Positions 1 to 8,553 of a stretch of DNA of 64,000 bases are shown here, in pieces. Below the pieces are notes generated by a model. That model was not told where the DNA came from. It made no database searches and worked only from the letters and a program-made list of their open reading frames with translations. The position numbers and the translations under genes were made by a program. The number at the start of each line of letters is the position of its first letter. Position 1 is the stretch's first letter. The stretch comes from CAIVVT01 sp963757265 (GTDB lineage: Bacteria; Acidobacteriota; Terriglobia; Bryobacterales; Bryobacteraceae), in NCBI GenBank assembly GCA_963757265.1, contig CAVWRA010000006.1, positions 620,001 to 684,000 on the forward strand, written 5' to 3'.

Positions 1-2
1 CC

Positions 3-296
3 GGAGCATTCGGCTGGCGCAGCCTGGCGCGCGAATTCGCGGGCAAAATTCCCTTCGGCGGAGGCCTGATTCCGAAGGCCGCCGTCGCCTACGCGGGCAC
101 CTGGACGGCGGGCGTTTCTCTGGAGCGCGTATACCGCATCGGCTACGGCATGACCCGCAGGGAGAGAAAGGCGGCCTGGGACGAGGCGTTCGAGAAAGGC
201 CGGGAGATTGCGGCGCAGCTTGTACGGCGCGTCCGGCGGCAGGACAAGCGCGGACCGAACGAGGCCGAATCAGAAATGGAGAAATCTGGTTTATGA
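3..296 (+). CDS. C-terminal fragment of a DUF697-like membrane-associated protein (5' end outside window)
   Basis: An open frame enters from the left edge and ends at TGA 294-296, giving about 97 residues. The visible part has a glycine-rich hydrophobic stretch (KIPFGGGLIPKAAVAYAGTW), then a basic and acidic helical tail (RRERKAAWDEAFEKGREIA). This layout resembles the C-terminal half of DUF697/YcjF-type proteins, which are often fused to or encoded beside GTPases; that assignment is from memory of the family and is moderate. The stop overlaps the start of the next gene (ATGA at 293-296), so the two are probably cotranscribed and translationally coupled. The N-terminal domain cannot be seen. 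Confidence 0.55.
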   Translation, partial: GAFGWRSLAREFAGKIPFGGGLIPKAAVAYAGTWTAGVSLERVYRIGYGMTRRERKAAWDEAFEKGREIAAQLVRRVRRQDKRGPNEAESEMEKSGL

Positions 297-889
297 TTTC
301 GGAACTCGGGCGGGCGCTGGCCGGCTTGTTTGCGGTTTCGGCGGGAATGGCCATGGCGCAAGCACATCTGGTGGAAGGCAAGGGCGACAGCCCGGTGCGC
401 GTGGTCATTTATGAAGACCTGCAATGCCCGGACTGCGCCGATTTCCGTGTGATGCTCGATCAGAAGCTGTTGCCGAAATATGGCGCCAAGGTCGCCTTCG
501 AGCACCGCGATTTTCCGCTGCCCAAGCACAAGTGGGCGCGTCCGGCCGCCGTGGCCGCTCGTTTTTACCAGCAGCAGAGCGTGGAACTGGCGGTGAAGTG
601 GCGGCAGGAGACAATGCGCGATCAGGCCCGGATCACACCCGAAATATTTCCGTCGTATTTTGTTGAATTCGCGAAGCACAACGGAGTCAACCCCGCCAAG
701 GCCGAGGCGTCCTTGAATGACCCGGCGCTCAATACGCTGGTCCAGAAGGATTATGAGGATGCAGTCGCGCGCGGCATCGCTCACACGCCTACGGCGCTGG
801 TCAACGGCGCGCCCTTCATCGAGACCATCCCCTACGAAGAGATCAGCGCGGGCATCGACTCGGCGCTGAAGGAGAGCGGCGTCCGGTAG
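293..889 (+). CDS. DsbA/thioredoxin-fold secreted protein (Thioredoxin_4 type)
   Basis: The 198-residue protein begins with a hydrophobic segment ending AMAQA, consistent with a signal peptide cleaved near residue 23. A redox motif CPDC lies at residues 45-48 after VVIYEDLQ, and a cis-proline loop HTPTALVNG lies near residues 164-172. Both are hallmarks of DsbA-like thioredoxin folds with a helical insertion. The likely role is thiol oxidation or isomerisation of exported proteins in the periplasm; the partner is not visible. The ATG overlaps the preceding stop (ATGA), which fixes the start and implies coupling to the DUF697-like gene. CPDC is not the classic DsbA CPHC, so redox direction is uncertain. 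Confidence 0.82.
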   Translation: MISELGRALAGLFAVSAGMAMAQAHLVEGKGDSPVRVVIYEDLQCPDCADFRVMLDQKLLPKYGAKVAFEHRDFPLPKHKWARPAAVAARFYQQQSVELAVKWRQETMRDQARITPEIFPSYFVEFAKHNGVNPAKAEASLNDPALNTLVQKDYEDAVARGIAHTPTALVNGAPFIETIPYEEISAGIDSALKESGVR

Positions 890-926
890 ACGCGCTCTTC
901 CATCGGCCTCATCACCGGCGCCAGGC

Positions 927-2933
927 TCACGCCTTCAACGGCGGCGCCGACAAGGACGACGGTTCGGCCTCGCCAGTCAATCCAAACGTGCGCCGCGCCA
1001 ACGCCAGCGCGAGGTGCGGGAAATACTGCCGGTACAGCGTGTAGCGCAGGTAAAAGACGTTCGGGAAGCCGGTGCCCGTGGCGAGCTCTTCAGCCCATGT
1101 GCCGTCCTCGCGTTGCGTGGAGAGCAAGTGGTTGAAGCCGCGGCGGATCGGCTCGTTGAATCCCTCGCCGGCCGCCATTAACCCGATCAGCGCCCAGGCG
1201 GTCTGCGAAGGCGTGCTCGGCGCGGGGACGAAAGTGTCGTCGCGATAGCTGTCGCAGCTCTCGCCCCAGCCGCCGTCGGAGTTCTGCACTGAGATCAGCC
1301 ACTTCGCCGCGCGCCGGAAGGCATCGACGGCCACGGCCTGGGCGGCGCGCAAGCCGCGCAAGGCCAGGGACGTCCCGTAGACGTAATTCACTCCCCAGCG
1401 TCCGTACCAGGAGCCGTTGCGTTCCTGGTTCTTGATCAGGTACTCCACGCCGCGCCGCACGGTCTCATCGGCCATGGTGAAGCCGCGGCGGCACAGCGCT
1501 TCCAGGACGCGCCCCGTGATATCCGGGCAGGTCGGGTCGAGCATGGCGTTGTGGTCGGCGAAGGGCACCGCGTTGAGCAACTGCCAGTCGTTGTCCACAT
1601 CGAAGGCGGCCCAGCCTCCGTCCTTCGACTGCATGTTGACCAGCCAGTTGATCGCACGGCGCTCGACGCGCTCCTGGGCGCCCTGGTCCGAGGCGTTGGC
1701 GTGCAACAGCGCCAGCAGGACCATGGCCGTGTCGTCGATATCCGGATAATGATCGTTCTCGTATTCGAAGGCCCATCCCGAGGGCTCCAAGTCGGGCCGC
1801 TTCACGCTCCAGTCGCCCTTGTGGCGGACTTCCTTCTTCAATAGCCAGTCGGCCGCCGTCTGCATCCGCTCGGCCGGCGCGTCCCCCACTTCGCCCAGGG
1901 CGAACATCGCGTAGGCCGTGTCCCACACCGCCGAAAAGCAGGGCTGGAAGTAGAACTCGGATTCCGTCTCCGTGATCAGGCCTTCGAAATGCGCGATCGC
2001 CTCGACCCGGTCGGGATGATCCTCAGGATAGCCCAGACATTCCAGCGCCATGATCAGGTACATCATCGACGGGTAGATCGCGCCCAGGCCCTGCGAGTAG
2101 CGCGTATGGTCGAGCAGCCATTTCTCGGCTTTGCGGATAGCCTCCTTGCGCAGCGTCTCCGGCCCGCGGCGTTCCCACAGCTTTAGGCCGCGGTCAATCT
2201 GCTGGTAGATCAGTGAAAATCGATCGCGGCGCGGCAGCCGGAGACTCTTGCCCGGCGCCACCAACTCCCGCAGATTGAAGCCCGCCGGAACGGGCCGCGT
2301 GCCCCCCAACGCCTGCACGACGGAGAGCGGGACCACGATGGCGCGCGTCCACGACGACATCTCGTACAACACGCCGCCGGGCAGCAGCACCAGCTCGGGC
2401 GGAATCGTGGGCACATGTTCGCGCGGGAACAGCCCGAACAAACTCAGGTTGATTTTGGTGTACGAATTGGCCGCTTGAATGCCGCCCAGGTCGAGAATCG
2501 AGCGGCACAGCCGGACCATTTGCTCACTCTGCGGATCAATGCCGGCCAGCTTCAGAGCCGTGTACGCCTTCACACTGGCGCTGACGTCGGCCTCGCCCTG
2601 GGGAAAGAGGTCGAAGCCGCCCGCCGGCCGCTGCCGCTGGAGAATCGTCTGCGCGGCGCGCTCCAAGCGGGCCCGCGTGGGCGGGTTCCAGCCATCGCCG
2701 TCCGGCGGATGAAGCCACAACTGTAGAAGGATGTAGTCGGATTCGAGCGTCGTGTCGGCCAGCAGGTCGCCCACCCAGTATCCTTCGGGCTTCTGGAGCG
2801 ATGTGATCACCTCCGCGGAACGCGCCAGCGCGCGCGTGCACGCTGTGGCGAAGGCCGTTCGGGCCGTGGCGTCGGCGGCGAGCTTGCGCTTCAGGTGCGC
2901 GTAGCGGGACGGTTCTATCGAGGCACTGCCCAT
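927..2933 (-). CDS. shc: Squalene-hopene cyclase
   Basis: This 668-residue protein cyclises squalene to hopene, the first committed step of hopanoid synthesis, as a monotopic membrane enzyme. The general acid motif DIDDTAM is at about residues 398-404. Several QW-type repeats are visible, such as QRQRPAGGFDLF near the N-terminus, QSKDGGWAAFDVDNDW, QERNGSWYGRWG and QNSDGGWGESCDSY. The length is close to the usual 630-720. The start is the ATG at 2933, with an AAGG-like site a few bases upstream. It is divergent from galT, with 78 bp between the starts. No other hopanoid gene (hpn cluster, squalene synthase) is adjacent, so it appears as a single-gene unit here. Confidence 0.95.
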   Translation of the reverse strand: MGSASIEPSRYAHLKRKLAADATARTAFATACTRALARSAEVITSLQKPEGYWVGDLLADTTLESDYILLQLWLHPPDGDGWNPPTRARLERAAQTILQRQRPAGGFDLFPQGEADVSASVKAYTALKLAGIDPQSEQMVRLCRSILDLGGIQAANSYTKINLSLFGLFPREHVPTIPPELVLLPGGVLYEMSSWTRAIVVPLSVVQALGGTRPVPAGFNLRELVAPGKSLRLPRRDRFSLIYQQIDRGLKLWERRGPETLRKEAIRKAEKWLLDHTRYSQGLGAIYPSMMYLIMALECLGYPEDHPDRVEAIAHFEGLITETESEFYFQPCFSAVWDTAYAMFALGEVGDAPAERMQTAADWLLKKEVRHKGDWSVKRPDLEPSGWAFEYENDHYPDIDDTAMVLLALLHANASDQGAQERVERRAINWLVNMQSKDGGWAAFDVDNDWQLLNAVPFADHNAMLDPTCPDITGRVLEALCRRGFTMADETVRRGVEYLIKNQERNGSWYGRWGVNYVYGTSLALRGLRAAQAVAVDAFRRAAKWLISVQNSDGGWGESCDSYRDDTFVPAPSTPSQTAWALIGLMAAGEGFNEPIRRGFNHLLSTQREDGTWAEELATGTGFPNVFYLRYTLYRQYFPHLALALARRTFGLTGEAEPSSLSAPPLKA

Positions 2934-3011
2934 GCCTTCATTGTCGCGGGAATTACCCCGGCGATAGCAAGCCGGCGGCCATCTCTGTAGGATGTTTCAG
3001 AGGAGTGCGCG

Positions 3012-4061
3012 TTGTTCGATCTGAAGGAGCATCCTCACCGCCGCTACAATCCGCTCAGCGGTGAGTGGGTTCTGGTGTCGCCGCATCGCACCAACCGCCC
3101 CTGGCAGGGCCAAATCGAGAAAGTCGCGCCGGAGCTGCGGCCGACCTACGATCCCGGCTGCTACCTGTGCCCCGGCAACGCGCGCGCCGGCGGTCTCAGG
3201 AATCCGGCGTATGAGTCTACGCTGGTCTTCGACAACGACTTCCCGGCACTGCTTCCCGATACTCCCGCCGGCTCGTTCGAGCGCGGCGGGCTGCTGCGCG
3301 CCGAAGCGCAACCGGGGGTCTGCCGTGTCGTCTGCTTCTCGCCGCGCCACGATCTGACGATCGCCGAAATGGAAACCGGCGCCATCCGTCGCGTCGTCAA
3401 CGCCTGGGTGGACGAGTATTCGGAACTGATGCAGCGGCCGGGCATCGGTTACGTGCAGATCTTCGAGAATCGCGGCGCAATGATGGGCTGCAGCAACCCG
3501 CATCCGCACTGCCAGATCTGGGCGCCCTCCGGAATTCCAAACGAAGTGGCGAAGGAGCACGCCGCGCAAAAGGCCTACTTCGAGACCCACGGCCGCACGC
3601 TGCTTTCCGATTACGTCGCGCTGGAACTGGAGCTTGGCGAGCGCATCGTGGCGGTCAACGGTTCGTTTGTCGCGCTGACTCCGTTTTGGGCCGTTTGGCC
3701 GTTTGAAGTGATGATCGTTTCGCGGCGGCCGTTCTCCGGCCTCGACCGGATGAGCCCGCAGGAACGCGACGATCTCGCCGCCGCGTTGAAGAGCGTGACC
3801 ACGCGCTACGACAATCTCTTCGAGGTCTCGTTCCCCTATACGATGGGCTTTCACCAGCGCCCGGCGGGCGATGAGAGCCCCTTCTGGCATTTCCACGCGC
3901 ATTACTACCCGCCGCTGCTGCGCTCGGCGACGGTTCGCAAATTCATGGTCGGTTTTGAAATGCTCGCCACGCCGCAGCGTGATATTACGCCCGAATCCGC
4001 GGCGGCCCGCTTGCGCGAATTGAGCGCCGTCCACTACCGGCAGCGGGGAGACGGAGAATAG
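3012..4061 (+). CDS. galT: Galactose-1-phosphate uridylyltransferase (GalT)
   Basis: The protein (349 residues) exchanges UMP between UDP-glucose and galactose-1-phosphate in the Leloir pathway. The active-site motif HPHCQIW is at residues 164-170, with H166 as the uridylylated nucleophile. The N-terminal RRYNPLSGEWVLVSPHR and the C-terminal WHFHAHYYPP metal or substrate motifs also fit. The start is TTG at 3012: a strong AGGAG at 3001-3005 sits six bases upstream, and the conserved sequence begins right after it. No galK or galE is adjacent. It is followed after 32 bp by the SGNH-DUF1080 gene on the same strand, possibly a short sugar-utilisation transcript. Confidence 0.93.
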   Translation: MFDLKEHPHRRYNPLSGEWVLVSPHRTNRPWQGQIEKVAPELRPTYDPGCYLCPGNARAGGLRNPAYESTLVFDNDFPALLPDTPAGSFERGGLLRAEAQPGVCRVVCFSPRHDLTIAEMETGAIRRVVNAWVDEYSELMQRPGIGYVQIFENRGAMMGCSNPHPHCQIWAPSGIPNEVAKEHAAQKAYFETHGRTLLSDYVALELELGERIVAVNGSFVALTPFWAVWPFEVMIVSRRPFSGLDRMSPQERDDLAAALKSVTTRYDNLFEVSFPYTMGFHQRPAGDESPFWHFHAHYYPPLLRSATVRKFMVGFEMLATPQRDITPESAAARLRELSAVHYRQRGDGE

Positions 4062-4093
4062 GGTGCATCGAAATAGAACGGAGAATTGAAAAC

Positions 4094-5950
4094 ATGTTTC
4101 GCAGGATCATCCTCATCGCTTTACTGCTGGCCGCCACTGCGCTGGCGCAGAGCTTTGTCCTCAAGGACGGCGACCGCGTCGTCTTCTATGGCGATTCGAT
4201 CACCGACCAGCGCCTCTACACGCTGTTCACGGAGACCTTCGTCCACACCCGCTACCCGGCGCTGAAAATCAGCTTCGTCCATTCCGGCTGGGGCGGCGAC
4301 CGCGTGACGGGCGGAGGCGGCGGCCCGGTGGACCTGCGCCTGAAGCGCGACGTGGGCGTCTATAAGCCCACCATGGTCACGATCATGCTGGGCATGAACG
4401 ACGGCGGCTACCATCCCTTCGAGAAGACGACCTACGATTGGTACGTCACCGGGTATGAGCGCCTGATCCAGCTCCTGAAGCAGGACGCGCCGGGCGCGCA
4501 AGTGACGCTGATCCGGCCTTCGCCGTATGACGAAGTGACGCGCCCGCCGATGAAGCACGGCGGCTACAATCCGGAGCTGGTGGCATTCGGCGACTACCTC
4601 GCCGGCCTGGCCCAGCGCGAGAGTTTCCTGCTCGCCGACCTGAACGGGCCGCTCGTGAAGGCGCTCGAGAAGGCCTACGCCGAGGACTTCGAAATCGCTC
4701 AGCGGATCGTTCCCGACCGGGTCCATCCGGGCCCCTCGGGCCATCTGATCATGGCCGCCGCGCTGATGAAGGCATGGAATGTGGATGGCGAGGTGTCGAG
4801 CGTGACCATCTCCGCGGCCGGCGGAACGTCCGTCGCGGACGTTGCACCGCACCGCAAGGCCTCTGTCAGCGACATAAAGTATGGCGACACGATCTCGTGG
4901 ACGGCGAAGGAGGAGTCGCTGCCGATGCCCGTGGACATGAACGATGCGCCGACCGAGTTGGCCGTTCGCTCGGCTGGTTTCCTCGACGAGTTCGATCGCG
5001 AGATGCTGACCGTGCCCGGCCTCAAGGCCGGATTCTGGGCGCTGCGCATCGACGACCAGCAGGTCAAGGTTTTCACTGCGGATGAACTCGCCAAGGGAGT
5101 CAACCTGGCCACGCTGGCGACGCCGATGCTGAAGCAGGCGCAGGCTGTGCACGAGCTGACACGCAAGCGCACCGAGGTCCACAACGTCCGCTGGCGCACC
5201 GTCGAAGTGCCGCTGGCGAAAGACAATCAGGCCGGGACCGCCGCGGCCATGAGCGCGCTGGACGCGCTGGACGCCGAGCTTGCCCAAAAACAGATGGAGA
5301 CGGCGCAGCCCAGGCCGCACCATTTTGAACTGGTCAGCGTGCCGGCCGAGGCGGCGAGCGTGCCTGCCGGTTTCACGCCGATTTTCAATGGCCAGGATCT
5401 GACCGGCTGGCACGTCAGCCAGACCAATCATCACGGCAATTCGAAAGCCTGGACGGTCGAAAATGGCGTGCTGAGCGGCGGGCAGGACCGCACCGGCAAC
5501 GGCGGCATCCTGGTCAGCGACAAGAGTTGGAAGAACTACGAGATTTACATCGAGGTAAATCCCGATTGGGGCTGCGACGGCGGTCTGTTCCTGCGTTCCA
5601 CGGAAGCCGGCGCAGCCTACCAGGTGATGATCGACTACCTGCCGAAAGGCTCAGTGGGCGGAGTTTACGGCGAAGCGCTCCAGGGCGCAGTCACGTTCGC
5701 TGCGCCCAACTGGCCGCAGTATTGGAAGAAAGGCGAGTGGAACACGATCCGGGCGCGCATCGACGGCGAGATCCCGCGCATCACGGTGTGGCTGAACGGC
5801 ACGCAGCTCACCAGCTGGTCGGACACCTCCAACCACCTCCCGGGCGGCCTCGAGGACGGCCACATCGCGCTGCAGGTCCACTCCGGCAATCGCTGGATCG
5901 AAGGCGGCAAACATCGCTTCCGCAATATCGCGATCCGCGAGCTGCCTTAA
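4094..5950 (+). CDS. Secreted SGNH/GDSL hydrolase fused to a DUF1080 (3-keto-disaccharide hydrolase-like) domain
   Basis: A signal peptide (IILIALLLAATALAQ) precedes an SGNH hydrolase domain. Block I is GDSITD with Ser near residue 35, a GMND block III is present, and DRVHPGPSGH supplies the catalytic Asp-His pair (block V). A helical middle region of about 200 residues follows. The last 190 residues form a DUF1080 concanavalin-like domain (FTPIFNGQDLTGW, YEIYIEVNPDWGCDGGLFLRS). By family, the first part is probably an esterase or deacetylase and the second binds or cleaves sugars, so the fusion could deacetylate and process a polysaccharide outside the cytoplasm. The substrate is unknown. 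The start is ATG 4094 after GGAG at 4080-4083. Confidence 0.85.
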   Translation: MFRRIILIALLLAATALAQSFVLKDGDRVVFYGDSITDQRLYTLFTETFVHTRYPALKISFVHSGWGGDRVTGGGGGPVDLRLKRDVGVYKPTMVTIMLGMNDGGYHPFEKTTYDWYVTGYERLIQLLKQDAPGAQVTLIRPSPYDEVTRPPMKHGGYNPELVAFGDYLAGLAQRESFLLADLNGPLVKALEKAYAEDFEIAQRIVPDRVHPGPSGHLIMAAALMKAWNVDGEVSSVTISAAGGTSVADVAPHRKASVSDIKYGDTISWTAKEESLPMPVDMNDAPTELAVRSAGFLDEFDREMLTVPGLKAGFWALRIDDQQVKVFTADELAKGVNLATLATPMLKQAQAVHELTRKRTEVHNVRWRTVEVPLAKDNQAGTAAAMSALDALDAELAQKQMETAQPRPHHFELVSVPAEAASVPAGFTPIFNGQDLTGWHVSQTNHHGNSKAWTVENGVLSGGQDRTGNGGILVSDKSWKNYEIYIEVNPDWGCDGGLFLRSTEAGAAYQVMIDYLPKGSVGGVYGEALQGAVTFAAPNWPQYWKKGEWNTIRARIDGEIPRITVWLNGTQLTSWSDTSNHLPGGLEDGHIALQVHSGNRWIEGGKHRFRNIAIRELP

Positions 5951-6184
5951 TCGAACTTCCTGGCGGTTCGACGCGACCCGGGACAGGCTCCGGCGAGCAG
6001 CAAAAGTCCGGCCCGGTTGCCCGCAAGAACACTGGCGGCCTGGACGCCGGCCAACGGATGCGGTCCAGCGCTTTGCGACCAGCCATGCGCCGGAGAGCTT
6101 GCGCAGATGTGCAAGATCTCAGGAGGAACCTCCAAATGCCAAGTCTGAGGACTTTGCCGGTCGTTGGGCTGTCGGGCGGCAGGC

Positions 6185-7489
6185 TCAGACGCCGCGCTCG
6201 ATCGCCATGGCGAGGGGCGGCTCGGAGAGGAAGTCGAATTCCGACATGCGGGCCAGGGCGGAGCGCAGATTGGACTCCTGGGTCTCCTCGGTGGTGATGA
6301 CGAAGGGCAGCGAGCGCCAATCCTCGTCGGGGAGTTGCAGCACGGCGTCGATGCTGATGCCGTGCTCGGCCAGAATGGCGCTCAGGGCGGCGATGATGCC
6401 CGGGCGGTCGACCACGCGGAAGCGCAGGAACCATTCGCGGCGCTGCTCCCCGATGTCGCGCGGCGTGGCCTCGGTCACAGTGGCGAAGCCGAAGGGCGAG
6501 ACCCGGGGCAGGTTGCCGGACTGCAGATCGCGCGCCACCCGCATCAGGTCGCTGACCACGGCCACGCCGGTGGTCAGAGAGCCGGCGCCCTGACCGTAAT
6601 AAAAAGTGTCGGCGCCGTACGAGCCGCGGCTCCAGATGCCGTTGTAAGCGCCCTGCACGCTGGCCAGGACGGTGCTCTGCGGCACCAGCGCGGGGCGCAC
6701 GCTGACAAACAGGCCATCGTCCTCGCGGCGGGCCGAGCCGAGCAGGCGGATGGTACAGCCGAGCTGGTGTGCGTAGCGGAAATCGACCGGCACGATGCGG
6801 CGGATGCCCTCGACGGCGATGTGCTGCGGATCAAGCCGTACGCCGAAGGCGAACGAGGCCAGCAGAGCCAGCTTGGAGCGGGCGTCGAAACCGTCGATGT
6901 CGGCGGCCGGATCGACCTCGGCGTAGCCCAGCTTCTGGGCTTCGGCCAGGACGACGTTGAAGGGCGTGCCGTGCTTCTCGATTTCGGTGAGGATGTAGTT
7001 GCTGGTGCCGTTGAGGATGCCGAAGAGGGTTTCGATGCGGTCGGCGCAGATGCCCTCGCGCAGAACGGCGTGAATCGGGATGCCGCCGCAGACGGAGGCC
7101 TCCAGGCCCAGGCTGACGCCGCGCTCGGCGGCGCGGCGCCAGATGTTGAGGCCGTCCAGGGCGATCAGCTCCTTGTTGGCCGTGACGACGCTCTTGCCGT
7201 TGGCGATGGCACCCTCGACGACCTGGCGGGCGACGCCCGTTCCGCCGACCAGTTCCACCACGATGTCGATGCCCGGACGGGCCACCACCTCGCGCCAGTT
7301 TTCGGTGACGAAGGCGTGGGCGATGCCGGCGACCATGGGGCGGCGCAGGGCGCGGCGGCTGCAGACCGCCTCCAGGTTCAGGCGGAAGCCCAGACGGGCG
7401 GCGATTTCGGCGGCGTTTTCGGCCAAAATGGTGACAGCCCCACTGCCGACGTTGCCGAGGCCGACGATGCCAACATTGATATCCCGCAT
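6185..7489 (-). CDS. hom: Homoserine dehydrogenase
   Basis: This 434-residue enzyme reduces aspartate semialdehyde to homoserine with NAD(P)H, leading to threonine, methionine and isoleucine. The Rossmann motif VGIVGLGNVGSG is at the N-terminus. NKELIA and the catalytic region GILNGTSNYIL and DIDGFDARSKLALLA match the family. The C-terminal part (WFLRFRVVDRPGIIAALSAILAEHGISI) is an ACT domain, which usually gives feedback inhibition by threonine. It is a single-function enzyme without an aspartokinase domain. The ATG is at 7489. The neighbouring small secreted gene starts only 19 bp away on the other strand, so the two promoters must overlap or lie within the opposite genes. Confidence 0.96.
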   Translation of the reverse strand: MRDINVGIVGLGNVGSGAVTILAENAAEIAARLGFRLNLEAVCSRRALRRPMVAGIAHAFVTENWREVVARPGIDIVVELVGGTGVARQVVEGAIANGKSVVTANKELIALDGLNIWRRAAERGVSLGLEASVCGGIPIHAVLREGICADRIETLFGILNGTSNYILTEIEKHGTPFNVVLAEAQKLGYAEVDPAADIDGFDARSKLALLASFAFGVRLDPQHIAVEGIRRIVPVDFRYAHQLGCTIRLLGSARREDDGLFVSVRPALVPQSTVLASVQGAYNGIWSRGSYGADTFYYGQGAGSLTTGVAVVSDLMRVARDLQSGNLPRVSPFGFATVTEATPRDIGEQRREWFLRFRVVDRPGIIAALSAILAEHGISIDAVLQLPDEDWRSLPFVITTEETQESNLRSALARMSEFDFLSEPPLAMAIERGV

Positions 7490-7508
7490 TAAGCGTCATG
7501 ATAGCAGC

Positions 7509-7847
7509 GTGTTGCGGCTATTATGTTTGCTAACTTTCCTGATGAGCGCGCCGCGGTTCGCGGAAACACAAGTGACCCCCGGCGGAACGGTCCCTGGCCA
7601 ATCCTCCAGGCAGAATAGGCCGGTCGAGACGCCGTCCCTCCCAAACGACGAGCAGAAGAACGACATGCTCAAGGAGGCTTATGCGAAGAACCTGGAGGAT
7701 CTGCGCAAGATGCAGCGGCTGCTGTGGGAAGTACGGACGGAGGTGGCGAAAGGCTCGCCGTACGTCCTGCCGTTGCAGAGCATCAAGAAGCTGGAGGAGG
7801 TGGAGAAGCTGAGCAGGACGGTCCGGGCGCGGATGAAAGTGTATTGA
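7509..7847 (+). CDS. Small secreted helical protein, function unknown
   Basis: The longest open frame runs far back antisense to hom, but the plausible gene is its last 112 residues from GTG 7509. That start gives a clean signal peptide (LRLLCLLTFLMSAPRFAE). A short proline/glutamine-rich linker follows, then a charged helical segment (KNLEDLRKMQRLLWEVRTEVAKG) that may form a coiled coil. I do not recognise a named family. No strong ribosome binding site is seen. It is divergent from hom and lies ahead of the pyr operon. The start codon choice is inferred. Confidence 0.6.
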   Translation: MLRLLCLLTFLMSAPRFAETQVTPGGTVPGQSSRQNRPVETPSLPNDEQKNDMLKEAYAKNLEDLRKMQRLLWEVRTEVAKGSPYVLPLQSIKKLEEVEKLSRTVRARMKVY

Positions 7848-7994
7848 AAGGCGGCCGAACGAACCAGGCCGCTAAAACCGGCGATGGGAGCAGTTGGCGG
7901 CGACGCGGCTCTAGCGGCGATCTTAGGCCGGGACCGGCAGCGGGAAAACAACGCTCCGAGCGCGCCCCTTGCTATATTTGATGTCGAGCTTCGC

Positions 7995-8546
7995 ATGCCT
8001 TCCCTGCGCGAGAAGACCCAACTGATGAGCGCCTCCGAGATGGACCGCACGCTGGTGCGGCTGGCGCACGAGATTCTGGAAAAGTCGCCGGAACAGGAGC
8101 GGCTGGCGTTCATCGGGATCCGGCGCCGCGGGGTGCCGATCGCGCAGCGGCTGGCGCAGAAGATCGAAGCGCTGGAGGGACGCAAGATCCCGGTGGGCGA
8201 GCTGGACATTCAGTTCTACCGCGACGACCTGTCAACGGTGGGCGCGCGGCCGGTGGTCAGCGGGACGCAGATTGGATTCAGCGTGAAGGAGATGGACGTG
8301 GTCCTGATGGACGACGTGCTGTACACCGGGCGGACGGTGCGGGCGGCGCTGGACGCGCTGTTCGAGCACGGACGTCCGGCGCGGGTCCAACTGCTGGTGT
8401 TGATCGACCGCGGGCACCGCGAGCTGCCGATCGAGGCGCAGTACACGGGCCGCAAGGTGCCGACCTCCGGGCGCGAGATCGTGGAGGTGAAATTCCGCGA
8501 GATCGACGGCGTGGAAAAAGTGATGCTGGTCGAGAAGGTGGATTGA
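7995..8546 (+). CDS. pyrR: PyrR bifunctional pyr operon regulator / uracil phosphoribosyltransferase
   Basis: The 183-residue protein carries the PRPP-binding motif VVLMDDVLYTGRTVRAAL typical of type I phosphoribosyltransferases. The N-terminal SASEMDRTLVRLAHEI and IGIRRRGVPIA are PyrR-like. In Gram-positive bacteria PyrR binds pyr mRNA to control attenuation and has weak uracil phosphoribosyltransferase activity. Its place directly ahead of pyrB and pyrC (7 bp to pyrB) supports the regulatory role. The in-frame ATG 7995 matches the usual length of about 180; the frame stays open upstream to 7884 but that part is unlike PyrR. I did not find a convincing PyrR-binding attenuator in the 147 bp upstream. 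Confidence 0.93.
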   Translation: MPSLREKTQLMSASEMDRTLVRLAHEILEKSPEQERLAFIGIRRRGVPIAQRLAQKIEALEGRKIPVGELDIQFYRDDLSTVGARPVVSGTQIGFSVKEMDVVLMDDVLYTGRTVRAALDALFEHGRPARVQLLVLIDRGHRELPIEAQYTGRKVPTSGREIVEVKFREIDGVEKVMLVEKVD

Positions 8547-8553
8547 GGCGGCT

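Noticed and set aside
2997..4034. Long minus-strand frame opposite galT
   Set aside because: Product is Arg/His-rich with no family resemblance; galT on the plus strand is unmistakable, and GC-rich genes commonly leave long antisense frames.
6120..6190. AGGAGG followed by ATG at 6136 downstream of the SGNH gene
   Set aside because: The frame runs antisense into hom with no recognisable protein; GGAGG-AA-CCTCC is a small chance palindrome.
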